Source: Lutraria lutraria
Lineage: Eukaryota > Mollusca > Bivalvia > Venerida > Mactridae
Direction: 5' to 3'
Assembly: GCA_964023205.1 (NCBI GenBank)
Contig: OZ026833.1
Coordinates: forward strand, 38,781,137-38,845,136
DNA length: 64,000 nt
Positions 1 to 10,490 of the stretch are shown here, one piece after another (the stretch's first letter is position 1; every line of letters starts with the position of its first letter). A model generated the notes under the pieces. That model saw nothing but the letters and a program-made list of their open reading frames with translations. It was not told the DNA's origin and searched no databases. Position numbers and translations under genes: made by a program.

Positions 1-17
1 TGGATAAATCATGTTAG

Positions 18-80
18 GATAAGGGCCTCTAGCGGACATCATGACTTGTTCAGTTATAATAAAGAGGGTAAACATGTTAG
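18..80 (+). repeat. Exemplar type D monomer (63 bp)
   Basis: The tail is AATAAAGAGGGTAAACATG then TTAG. At 63 bp it is a multiple of three, so it preserves reading frame across a monomer boundary, unlike the 64- and 67-bp types. A 64-bp sister with GTAAAACATG is at least as common. Type D often follows a core carrying GGACATCATG, a linkage that persists over most of the window and helps to track higher-order copies. Confidence 0.85.
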
Positions 81-864
81 GATAAGGGCCTCTAGCGGAC
101 ACCATGACTTGTTCAGTTATAATAAAGAAGGGGATAAAACATGTCAGGATAAGGGCCTCTAGCGGACATCATGACTTGTTCAGTTATAATAAAGAAAGGG
201 ATATAACATGTTAGGATAAGGACCTCTAGCGGACACCATGACTTGTTCAGTTATAATAAAGAAGTGGATAAATCATGTTATGATAAGGGCGTCTAGAGGA
301 CACCATGATTTGTTCAGTTATAATAAAGAAGTGGATAAATCATATTTGGATAAGGGCCTCTAGCGGACACCATGACTTGTTCAGTTATAATTAAGGGGGT
401 AAAACATGTTAGGATAAGGGCCTCTAGCGGACACCCTGACTTGTTAAGTTATAATAAAGGGGGTAAAATATGTTAGGATAAGGGCCTCTAGCGGACACCA
501 TGACTTGTTCAGTAATGATTAAGGGGGTAAAATATGTTAGGATAAGGGCCTCTAGCGGAAACCAGGACGTATTCAGTTATAATTAAGGGGGTAAAATATG
601 ATAGGATAAGGGCCTCTAGCGGACATCATGACTTGTTCAGTTATAATTAACAGGGGTAAAACATGTTAGGATAAGGGCCTCTAGCGTACACCATGACTTG
701 TTCAGTTATAATTAAGGGGGTAAAACATGTTAGGATAAGGGCCTCTAGCGGACACCATGACTTGTTCAGTTATAATAAAGAAGTTGATAAATCATGTTAC
801 GATAAGGGCCTCTAGCGGACACCAGGACTTGTTCAGTTATAATTACGGGGGTAAAACATGTTAG

Positions 865-928
865 GATAAGGGCCTCTAGCGGACACCATGACTTGTTCAG
901 TTATAATTAAGGGGGTAAAACATGTTAG
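865..928 (+). repeat. Exemplar type B monomer (64 bp)
   Basis: Same core as type A, but the tail reads AATTAAGGGGGTAAAACATG then TTAG, three bases shorter. A T replaces A in the AATAAA hexamer, so this type lacks it. Type B is very common in 1-41 kb, often in pairs or alternating with type A. Variants include GTAAAATATGATAG, GTAAAACGTGTTAG, GGGGTTAAAAC and an AACAGGGGTAAAAC form at about 650, 4,720, 14,185, 18,355 and 19,725. Confidence 0.9.
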
Positions 929-1100
929 GATAAGGGCCTCTAGCGGACATTATGACTTGTCCAGTTATAATTAAGGGGGTTAAACATGTTAGGATAAGGG
1001 CCTCTAGCGGACACCATGACTTGTTCAGTTATAATAAAGAAGTGGATAAATCATATTAGGATAAGGGCCTCTAGAGGACACCATGACTTGTTCAGTTATA

Positions 1101-1763
1101 ATAAACAAGTGGATAAATCATATCAGGATAAGGGCCTCTAGCGGGCATCATGACTTGTTCAGTTATAATAAAGAGGGTAAAACATGTTAGGATAAGGGCC
1201 TCTAGCGGACACCATGACTTGTTCAGTTATAATAAAGAAGTGGATAAATCATATTAAGATAAGGGCCTCTAGCGGACACCATGACTTGTTCAGTTATAAT
1301 AAAGAAGTGGATAAATCATGTTATGATAAGGGCCTCTAGCGGACATCATGACTTGTTCAGTTATAATAAAGAGGGTAAATATGTTAGGATAAGGGCCTCT
1401 AGCGGACACCATGACTTGTTCAGTATTAATAAAGAAAGGGATATAACATGTTAAGATAAGGGCCTCTAGCGGACATCACGACTTGTTCAGCTATAATAAA
1501 GAAGGGGATATAACATGTTAGGATAAGGACCTCTAGCGGACACCATGACTTGTTCAGTTATAATAAAGAAGTGGATAAATCATGTTAGGATAAGGGCCTC
1601 TAGCGGACACCATGACTTGTTCAGTTATAATAAAGAAGGGGAAATAACATGTTGGTTTAAGGGCATCTAGCGGACACCATGACTTGTTCAGTTATAATAA
1701 AGAAGGGGATATAACATGTTGGGAAAAGAGCCTCTAACGGACACCATGACTTGTTCAGTTATA
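1101..1763 (+). repeat. Nested ten-monomer sub-duplication, copy 1
   Basis: ATAAACAAGTGG at 1,101 recurs 663 bp later, and TTAAGATAAGG at 1,254 and GGTTTAAGGG at 1,654 recur 727 bp later. The offset shift is one extra 64-bp B monomer in the second copy. The pair is itself carried in both 4.07-kb copies (again near 5,170-6,560), so the small duplication came before the large one. Confidence 0.85.
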
Positions 1764-2494
1764 ATAAACAAGTGGATAAATCATATCAGGATAAGGGCCT
1801 CTAGCGGACATCATGACTTGTTCAGTTATAATAAAGAGGGTAAAACATGTTAGGATAAGGGCCTCTAGCGGACACCATGACTTGTTCAGTTATAATTAAG
1901 GGGGTAAAACATGTTAGGATAAGGGCCTCTAGCGGACACCATGACTTGTTCAGTTATAATAAAGAAGTGGATAAATCATATTAAGATAAGGGCCTCTAGC
2001 GGACACCATGACTTGTTCAGTTATAATAAAGAAGTGGATAAATCATGCTATGATAAGGGCCTCTAGCGGACATCATGACTTGTTCAGTTATAATAAAGAG
2101 GGTAAATATGTTAGGATAAGGGCCTCTAGCGGACACCAAGACTTGTTCAGTTATAATAAAGAAAGGGATATAACATGTTAGGATAAGGGCCTCTAGCGGA
2201 CATCACGACTTGTTCGGTTATAATAAAGAAGGGGATATAACATGTTAGGATAAGGACCTCTAGCGGACACCATGACTTGTTCAGTTATAATAAAGAAGTG
2301 GATAAATCATGTTAGGATAAGGGCCTCTAGCGGACACCATGACTTGTTCAGTTATAATAAAGAAGGGGATATAACATGTTGGTTTAAGGGCATCTAGCGG
2401 ACACCATGACTTGTTCAGTTATAATAAAGAAGGGGATATAACATGTTGGGAAAAGAGCCTCTAACGGACACCATGACTTGTTCAGTTATAATAA
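1764..2494 (+). repeat. Nested sub-duplication, copy 2 (eleven monomers)
   Basis: Second copy of the previous block, about 64 bp longer because a B monomer (around 1,880-1,945) is inserted. Both copies carry the GGACATCACGACTTG core, the GATAAGGACC variant, the aberrant GTTGGTTTAAGGGCATC and the GTTGGGAAAAGAGCC variants in the same order. Confidence 0.83.
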
Positions 2495-2713
2495 AGAAGG
2501 GAATATAACATGTTGGGATAAGGGCCTCTAGCGGACACCATAACTTGTTCAGTTATAATAAAGGGCTAAAACATGTTAGGATAAGGGCCTCTAACGGACA
2601 CCATGACTTGTTCAGTTATAATAAAGAAGGGGATATAACATGTTGGGATAATGGCCTCTAGCGGACACCATAACTTGTTCAGTTATAATAAAGAAGGGGA
2701 TATAACATGTTAG

Positions 2714-2780
2714 GATAAGGGCCTTTAACGGACACCATGACTTGTTCAGTTATAATAAAGAAGGGGATATAACATGTTAG
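2714..2780 (+). repeat. Exemplar type C monomer (67 bp)
   Basis: The tail reads AATAAAGAAGGGGATATAAC then ATGTTAG, creating the 10-bp palindrome TAACATGTTA at the junction with the next monomer. This copy also has the linked core variant CTTTAACGG in place of CTCTAGCGG. Type C monomers cluster rather than scatter: about 1.4-3.2, 5.5-7.5, 20.6-21.2, 24.7-25.2, 28.0-28.5, 32.0-32.5, 36.0-36.4, 48.4-49.7, 53.6-54.8 and 62.3-64.0 kb. The clustering follows the larger duplicated blocks. Confidence 0.88.
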
Positions 2781-2844
2781 GATAAGGGCCTCTAGCGGAC
2801 ACCATGACTTGTTCAGTTATAATAAAGGGGGTAAAACGTGTTAG
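2781..2844 (+). repeat. Exemplar type E monomer (64 bp)
   Basis: The tail is AATAAAGGGGGTAAAAC, combining the AATAAA start of types A, C and D with the GGGGGTAAAAC end of type B, so it looks like a recombinant or intermediate between them. This copy has ACGTGTTAG at its end. Type E is frequent next to type C clusters and next to the GTTAAGTTATAA core variant. Confidence 0.8.
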
Positions 2845-3953
2845 GATAAGGGCCTTTAGCGGACACCATAACTTGTTTAGTAATAATAAAGGGGGTAAAA
2901 CATGTTAGGATAAGGGCCTCTAACGGACACCATGACTAGTTCAGTTATAATAAAGAAGGGGATATAACATGTTGGGATAAGGGCCTCTAGCGGACACCAT
3001 AACTTGTTCAGTTATGATAAAGGGGGTAAAACATGTTAGGATAAGGGCCTCTAACGGACACCATGACTTGTTCAGTTATAATAAAGAAGGGGATATAACA
3101 TGTTAGGATAATGGCCTTTAACGGACACCATGACTTGTTCAGTTATAATAATGAAGGCGATATAACATGTTAGGATAAGGGCCTCTAGCGGACATCATGA
3201 CTTGTTCAGTTATAATAAAGGGGGTAAAACTTGTTAGGATAAGGGCCTCTAGCGGACACCATAACTTGTTCAGTTATAATAAAGGGGGTAAAACATGTTA
3301 GGATAAGGGCCTCTAGTGTACACCATGACTTGTTCAGTTATAATTAAGGGGGTAAAACATGTTAGGATAAGGGCCTCTAGCGGACACCATGACTTGTTCA
3401 GTTATAATAAAAAAGTTGATAAATCATGTTACGATAAGGGCCTCTAGCGGACACCAGGACTTGTTCAGTTATAATTAAGGGGGTAAAACATGTTAGGATA
3501 AGGGCCTCTATCGGACACCATGACTTGTTCAGTTATAATTAAGGGGGTAAAACGTGTTAGGATAAGGGCCTCTAGCGGACATTATGACTTGTCCAGTTAT
3601 AATTAAGGGGGTAAAACATGTCAGGATAAGGGCCTCTAGCGGACACCATGACTTGTTCAGTTATAATAAAGAAGTGGATAAATCATATTAGGATAAGGGC
3701 CTCTAGAGGACACCATGACTTGTTCAGTTATAATAAAGAAGTGGATAAATCATATCAGGATAAGGGCCTCTAGCGGACATCATGACTTGTTCAGTTATAA
3801 TAGAGAGGGTAAAACATGTTAGGATAAGGGCCTCTAGCGGACACCATGACTTGTTCAGTTATAATTAAGGGGGTAAAACATGTTAGGATAAGGGCCTCTA
3901 GCGGACACCATGACTTGTTCAGTTATAATAAAGAAGTGGATAAATCATATTAG

Positions 3954-4020
3954 GATAAGGGCCTCTAGCGGACACCATGACTTGTTCAGTTATAATAAAG
4001 AAGTGGATAAATCATATTAG
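3954..4020 (+). repeat. Exemplar type A monomer (67 bp)
   Basis: One representative of the commonest tail type. The 40-bp core is followed by AATAAAGAAGTGGATAAATC and then CATATTAG. Sister forms end CATGTTAG, CATGTTAT (next core then reads TGATAAGG), CATATCAG or CATGTCAT. At 67 bp (1 modulo 3) the reading frame rotates with each copy, so protein-coding use is implausible. The monomer contains the hexamer AATAAA. Type A occurs across the whole window, often in runs of two or three. Confidence 0.9.
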
Positions 4021-4069
4021 GATAAGGGGCTCTTGCGGACACCAGGACTTGTTCAGTTATAAAAAAAAG

Positions 4070-7000
4070 TGGATAAATCATGTTAGGATAAGGGCCTCTA
4101 GCGGACATCATGACTTGTTCAGTTATAATAAAGAGGGTAAACATGTTAGGATAAGGGCCTCTAGCGGACACCATGACTTGTTCAGTTATAATAAAGAAGG
4201 GGATAAAACATGTCAGGATAAGGGCCTCTAGCGGACATCATGACTTGTTCAGTTATAATAAAGAAAGGGATATAACATGTTAGGATAAGGACCTCTAGCG
4301 GACACCATGACTTGTTCAGTTATAATAAAGAAGTGGATAAATCATGTTATGATAAGGGCGTCTAGAGGACACCATGATTTGTTCAGTTATAATAAAGAAG
4401 TGGATAAATCATATTTGGATAAGGGCCTCTAGCGGACACCATGACTTGTTCAGTTATAATTAAGGGGGTAAAACATGTTAGGATAAGGGCCTCTAGCGGA
4501 CACCCTGACTTGTTAAGTTATAATAAAGGGGGTAAAATATGTTAGGATAAGGGCCTCTAGCGGACACCATGACTTGTTCAGTAATGATTAAGGGGGTAAA
4601 ATATGTTAGGATAAGGGCCTCTAGCGGAAACCAGGACGTATTCAGTTATAATTAAGGGGGTAAAATATGATAGGATAAGGGCCTCTAGCGGACATCATGA
4701 CTTGTTCAGTTATAATTAACAGGGGTAAAACATGTTAGGATAAGGGCCTCTAGCGTACACCATGACTTGTTCAGTTATAATTAAGGGGGTAAAACATGTT
4801 AGGATAAGGGCCTCTAGCGGACACCATGACTTGTTCAGTTATAATAAAGAAGTTGATAAATCATGTTACGATAAGGGCCTCTAGCGGACACCAGGACTTG
4901 TTCAGTTATAATTACGGGGGTAAAACATGTTAGGATAAGGGCCTCTAGCGGACACCATGACTTGTTCAGTTATAATTAAGGGGGTAAAACATGTTAGGAT
5001 AAGGGCCTCTAGCGGACATTATGACTTGTCCAGTTATAATTAAGGGGGTTAAACATGTTAGGATAAGGGCCTCTAGCGGACACCATGACTTGTTCAGTTA
5101 TAATAAAGAAGTGGATAAATCATATTAGGATAAGGGCCTCTAGAGGACACCATGACTTGTTCAGTTATAATAAACAAGTGGATAAATCATATCAGGATAA
5201 GGGCCTCTAGCGGGCATCATGACTTGTTCAGTTATAATAAAGAGGGTAAAACATGTTAGGATAAGGGCCTCTAGCGGACACCATGACTTGTTCAGTTATA
5301 ATAAAGAAGTGGATAAATCATATTAAGATAAGGGCCTCTAGCGGACACCATGACTTGTTCAGTTATAATAAAGAAGTGGATAAATCATGTTATGATAAGG
5401 GCCTCTAGCGGACATCATGACTTGTTCAGTTATAATAAAGAGGGTAAATATGTTAGGATAAGGGCCTCTAGCGGACACCATGACTTGTTCAGTATTAATA
5501 AAGAAAGGGATATAACATGTTAAGATAAGGGCCTCTAGCGGACATCACGACTTGTTCAGCTATAATAAAGAAGGGGATATAACATGTTAGGATAAGGACC
5601 TCTAGCGGACACCATGACTTGTTCAGTTATAATAAAGAAGTGGATAAATCATGTTAGGATAAGGGCCTCTAGCGGACACCATGACTTGTTCAGTTATAAT
5701 AAAGAAGGGGATATAACATGTTGGTTTAAGGGCATCTAGCGGACACCATGACTTGTTCAGTTATAATAAAGAAGGGGATATAACATGTTGGGAAAAGAGC
5801 CTCTAACGGACACCATGACTTGTTCAGTTATAATAAACAAGTGGATAAATCATATCAGGATAAGGGCCTCTAGCGGACATCATGACTTGTTCAGTTATAA
5901 TAAAGAGGGTAAAACATGTTAGGATAAGGGCCTCTAGCGGACACCATGACTTGTTCAGTTATAATTAAGGGGGTAAAACATGTTAGGATAAGGGCCTCTA
6001 GCGGACACCATGACTTGTTCAGTTATAATAAAGAAGTGGATAAATCATATTAAGATAAGGGCCTCTAGCGGACACCATGACTTGTTCAGTTATAATAAAG
6101 AAGTGGATAAATCATGCTATGATAAGGGCCTCTAGCGGACATCATGACTTGTTCAGTTATAATAAAGAGGGTAAATATGTTAGGATAAGGGCCTCTAGCG
6201 GACACCAAGACTTGTTCAGTTATAATAAAGAAAGGGATATAACATGTTAGGATAAGGGCCTCTAGCGGACATCACGACTTGTTCGGTTATAATAAAGAAG
6301 GGGATATAACATGTTAGGATAAGGACCTCTAGCGGACACCATGACTTGTTCAGTTATAATAAAGAAGTGGATAAATCATGTTAGGATAAGGGCCTCTAGC
6401 GGACACCATGACTTGTTCAGTTATAATAAAGAAGGGGATATAACATGTTGGTTTAAGGGCATCTAGCGGACACCATGACTTGTTCAGTTATAATAAAGAA
6501 GGGGATATAACATGTTGGGAAAAGAGCCTCTAACGGACACCATGACTTGTTCAGTTATAATAAAGAAGGGAATATAACATGTTGGGATAAGGGCCTCTAG
6601 CGGACACCATAACTTGTTCAGTTATAATAAAGGGGGTAAAACATGTTAGGATAAGGGCCTCTAACGGACACCATGACTTGTTCAGTTATAATAAAGAAGG
6701 GGATATAACATGTTGGGATAATGGCCTCTAGCGGACACCATAACTTGTTCAGTTATAATAAAGAAGGGGATATAACATGTTAGGATAAGGGCCTTTAACG
6801 GACACCATGACTTGTTCAGTTATAATAAAGAAGGGGATATAACATGTTAGGATAAGGGCCTCTAGCGGACACCATGACTTGTTCAGTTATAATAAAGGGG
6901 GTAAAACGTGTTAGGATAAGGGCCTTTAGCGGACACCATAACTTGTTTAGTAATAATAAAGGGGGTAAAACATGTTAGGATAAGGGCCTCTAACGGACAC

Positions 7001-8087
7001 CATGACTAGTTCAGTTATAATAAAGAAGGGGATATAACATGTTGGGATAAGGGCCTCTAGCGGACACCATAACTTGTTCAGTTATGATAAAGGGGGTAAA
7101 ACATGTTAGGATAAGGGCCTCTAACGGACACCATGACTTGTTCAGTTATAATAAAGAAGGGGATATAACATGTTAGGATAATGGCCTTTAACGGACACCA
7201 TGACTTGTTCAGTTATAATAATGAAGGCGATATAACATGTTAGGATAAGGGCCTCTAGCGGACATCATGACTTGTTCAGTTATAATAAAGGGGGTAAAAC
7301 TTGTTAGGATAAGGGCCTCTAGCGGACACCATAACTTGTTCAGTTATAATAAAGGGGGTAAAACATGTTAGGATAAGGGCCTCTAACGGACACCATGACT
7401 TGTTCAGTTATAATAAAGAAGGGGATATAACATGTTGGGATAAGGGCCTCTAGCGGACACCATAACTTGTTCAGTTATAATAAAGAAGGGGATATAACAT
7501 GTTACGATAAGGGCCTCTAGCGGACACCAGGACTTGTTCAGTTATAATTAAGGGGGTAAAACATGTTAGGATAAGGGCCTCTAGCGGACACCATGACTTG
7601 TTCAGTTATAATTAAGGGGGTAAAACGTGTTAGGATAAGGGCCTCTAGCGGACATTATGACTTGTCCAGTTATAATTAAGGGGGTAAAACATGTCAGGAT
7701 AAGGGTCTCTAGCGGACACCATGACTTGTTCAGTTATAATAAAGAAGTGGATAAATCATTTTAGGATAAGGGCCTCTAGAGGACACCATGACTTCTTCAG
7801 TTATAAAAAGAAGTGGATAAATCATATCAGGATAAGGGCCTCTAGCGGACATCATGACTTGTTCAGTTATAATAGAGAGGGTAAAACATGTTAGGATAAG
7901 GGCCTCTAGCGGACACCATGACTTGTTCAGTTATAATTAAGGGGGTAAAACATGTTAGGATAAGGGCCTCTAGCGGACACCATGACTTGTTCAGTTATAA
8001 TAAAGAAGTGGATCAATCATATTAGGATAAGGGCCTCTAGCGGACACCATGACTTGTTCAGTTATAATAAAGAAGTGGATAAATCAT
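4070..8087 (+). repeat. 4.07-kb higher-order block, copy 2
   Basis: Tandem copy of the preceding block, in direct contact with it. The junction region (about 4,021-4,086) holds a 66-bp monomer with the variant GGGGCTCTTGCGG and an eight-A tract at 4,061-4,068. The short C-rich-variant run at 7,386-7,500 differs from copy 1 and contains C-type monomers instead of the CTCTAGTGTA-bearing B monomers. Near 8,087 this copy diverges from copy 1 (CATGTTATGATAAGG here, CATATTAGGATAAGG there). The small number of differences suggests recent duplication. Confidence 0.92.
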
Positions 8088-10490
8088 GTTATGATAAGGG
8101 CCTCTAGCGGACACCATGACTTGTTTAGTTATAATTAAGTGGGTAAAACATGTTAGGATAAGGGCCCCTAGCGGACACCATGACTTATTCAGTTATAATA
8201 AAGAAGTGGATAAATCATATTAGGATAAGGGCCTCTAGCGGACACCATGACTTGTTCAGTTATAATAAAGAGGGTAAAACATGCTAGGATAAGGGCCTCT
8301 AGCGGACACCATGACTTGTTCAGTTATAATTAAGGGGGTAAAACATGTTAGGATAAGGGCCTCTAGCGGACACCATTACTTGTTCAGTTATAATAAAGAA
8401 GTGGATAAATCATGTTATGATAAGGGCCTCTAGAGGACACCATGATTTGTTCAGTTATAATAAAAAAGTGGATGAATCATATTAGGATAAGGGCCTCTAG
8501 CGGACACAATGACTTGTTCAGTTATAATTAAGGGGGTAAAACATGTTAGGATAAGGGCCTCTAGCGGACACCATGACTTGTTAAGTTATAATAAAGGGGG
8601 TAAAATATGTTAGGATAAGGGCCTCTAGCGGACACCATGACTTGTTCAGTAATGATTAAGGGGGTAAAATATGTTAGGATAAGGGCCTCTAGCGGAAACC
8701 AGGACGTATTCAGTTATAATTAAGGGGGTAAAATATGATAGGATAAGGGCCTCTAGCGGACATCATGACTTGTTCAGTTATAATAAAGAAGTTGATAAAT
8801 CATGTTACGATAAGGGCCTCTACCGGACACCAGGACTTGTTCAGTTATAATTAAGGGGGTAAAACATGTTAGGATAAGGGCCTCTAGCGGACACCATGAC
8901 TTGTTCAGTTATAATTAAGGGGGTAAAACGTGTTAGGATAAGGGCCTCTAGCGGACATTATGACTTGTCCAGTTATAATTAAGGGGGTAAAACATGTTAG
9001 GATAAGGGCCTCTAGCGGACACCATGACTTGTTCAGTTATAATAAAGAAGTGGATAAATCATATTAGGATAAGGGCCTCTAGCGGACACCATGACTTGTT
9101 CAGTTATAATAAAGAAGTGGATAAATCATGTTATGATAAGGGCCTCTAGCGGACATCATGACTTGTTCAGTTATAATAAAGAGGGTAAAACATGCTAGGA
9201 TAAGGGCCTCTAGCGGACACCATGACTTGTTCAGTTATAATTAAGGGGGTAAAACATGTTAGGATAAGGGCCTCTAGCGGACACCATTACTTGTTCAGTT
9301 ATAATAAAGAAGTGGATAAATCATGTTATGATAAGGGCCTCTAGAGGACACCATGATTTGTTCAGTTATAATAAGAAAGTGGATAAATCATATTAGGATA
9401 AGGGCCTCTAGCGGACACCATGACTTGTTCAGTTATAATTAAGGGGGTAAAACATGTTAGGATAAGGGCCTCTAGCGGACACCATGACTTGTTAAGTTAT
9501 AATAAAGGGGGTAAAATATGTTAGGATAAGGGCCTCTAGCGGACACCATGACTTGTTCAGTAATGATTAAGGGGGTAAAATATGTTAGGATAAGGGCCTC
9601 TAGCGGAAACCAGGACGTATTCAGTTATAATTAAGGGGGTAAAATATGATAGGATAAGGGGCTATAGCGGACATCATGACTTGTTCAGTTATAATTAAGG
9701 GGGTAAAACATGTTAGGATAAGGGCCTCTAGCGGACACCATGACTTGTTCAGTTATAATTAAGGGGGTAAAACATGTTAGGATAAGGGCCTCTAGCGGAC
9801 ACCATGACTTGTTCAGTTATAATAAAGAAGTTGATAAATCATGTTACGATAAGGGCCTCTAGCGGACACCAGGACTTGTTCAGTTATAATTAAGGGGGTA
9901 AAACATGTTAGGATAAGGGCCTCTAGCGGACACCATGACTTGTTCAGTTATAATTAAGGGGGTAAAACGTGTTAGGATAAGGGCCTCTAGCGGACATTAT
10001 GACTTGTCCAGTTATAATTAAGGGGGTAAAACATGTTAGGATAAGGGCCTCTAGCGGACACCATGACTTGTTCAGTTATAATAAAGAAGTGGATAAATCA
10101 TATTAGGATAAGGGCCTCTAGAGGACACCATGACTTGTTCAGTTATAATAAAGAAGTGGATAAATCATATCAGGATAAGGGCCTCTAGCGGACATCATGA
10201 CTTGTTCAGTTATAATAGAGAGGGTAAAACATGTTAGGATAAGGGCCTCTAGCGGACACCATGACTTGTTCAGTTATAATTAAGGGGGTAAAACATGTTA
10301 GGATAAGGGCCTCTAGCGGACACCATGACTTGTTCAGTTATAATAAAGAAGTGGATAAATCATATTAGGATAAGGGCCTCTAGCGGACACCATGACTTGT
10401 TCAGTTATAATAAAGAAGTGGATAAATCATGTTATGATAAGGGCCTCTAGCGGACATCATGACTTGTTCAGTTATAATAAAGAGGGTAAA
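7300..10490 (+). repeat. 3.19-kb higher-order block, copy 1
   Basis: Matching variants lie 3,191 bp apart at the left end (GTTACGATAA at 7,501 and 10,692; the deleted form TTATAAAAAG at 7,801 and 10,992). They are 3,060 bp apart in the middle (GTTAAGTTATAATAAAGGGG at about 8,580 and 11,640) and 3,188 bp apart again further on (GTTACGATAAGG with CTACCGG at 8,804 and 11,992). The steps of about 131 and 128 bp are two monomers lost and two gained. It overlaps the tail of the 4.07-kb copy 2 by about 0.8 kb. Confidence 0.85.

Larger units (their letters stand above)
1..4069 (+). repeat. 4.07-kb higher-order block, copy 1
   Basis: Rare variants in this block recur 4,069 bp downstream: GGGCGTCTAGAGG at 287 and 4,356, and the aberrant GGTTTAAGGG at 2,381 and 6,450. 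After a one-base indel near 2,556 (GGGCTAAAAC here, GGGGGTAAAAC in copy 2) the offset becomes 4,070 (GCCTTTAACG at 2,721 and 6,791). By eye the two copies are nearly identical from 1 to about 3,315. From 3,316 to about 3,428 different monomers occupy the slot, and similarity resumes at offset 4,073 until about 4,014. The block begins before the window. Confidence 0.93.

Noticed and set aside
3986..4174. 62-residue open frame on the - strand
   Set aside because: Antisense shadow of the same monomers; the peptide is again periodic (SARGPYPNM) and satellite-derived.
3977..4231. 84-residue open frame on the + strand
   Set aside because: It is a read-through of four satellite monomers. The peptide repeats the same motif (GHHDLFSYNKE) because the DNA does, and has no independent start context, codon bias or flanking gene structure.
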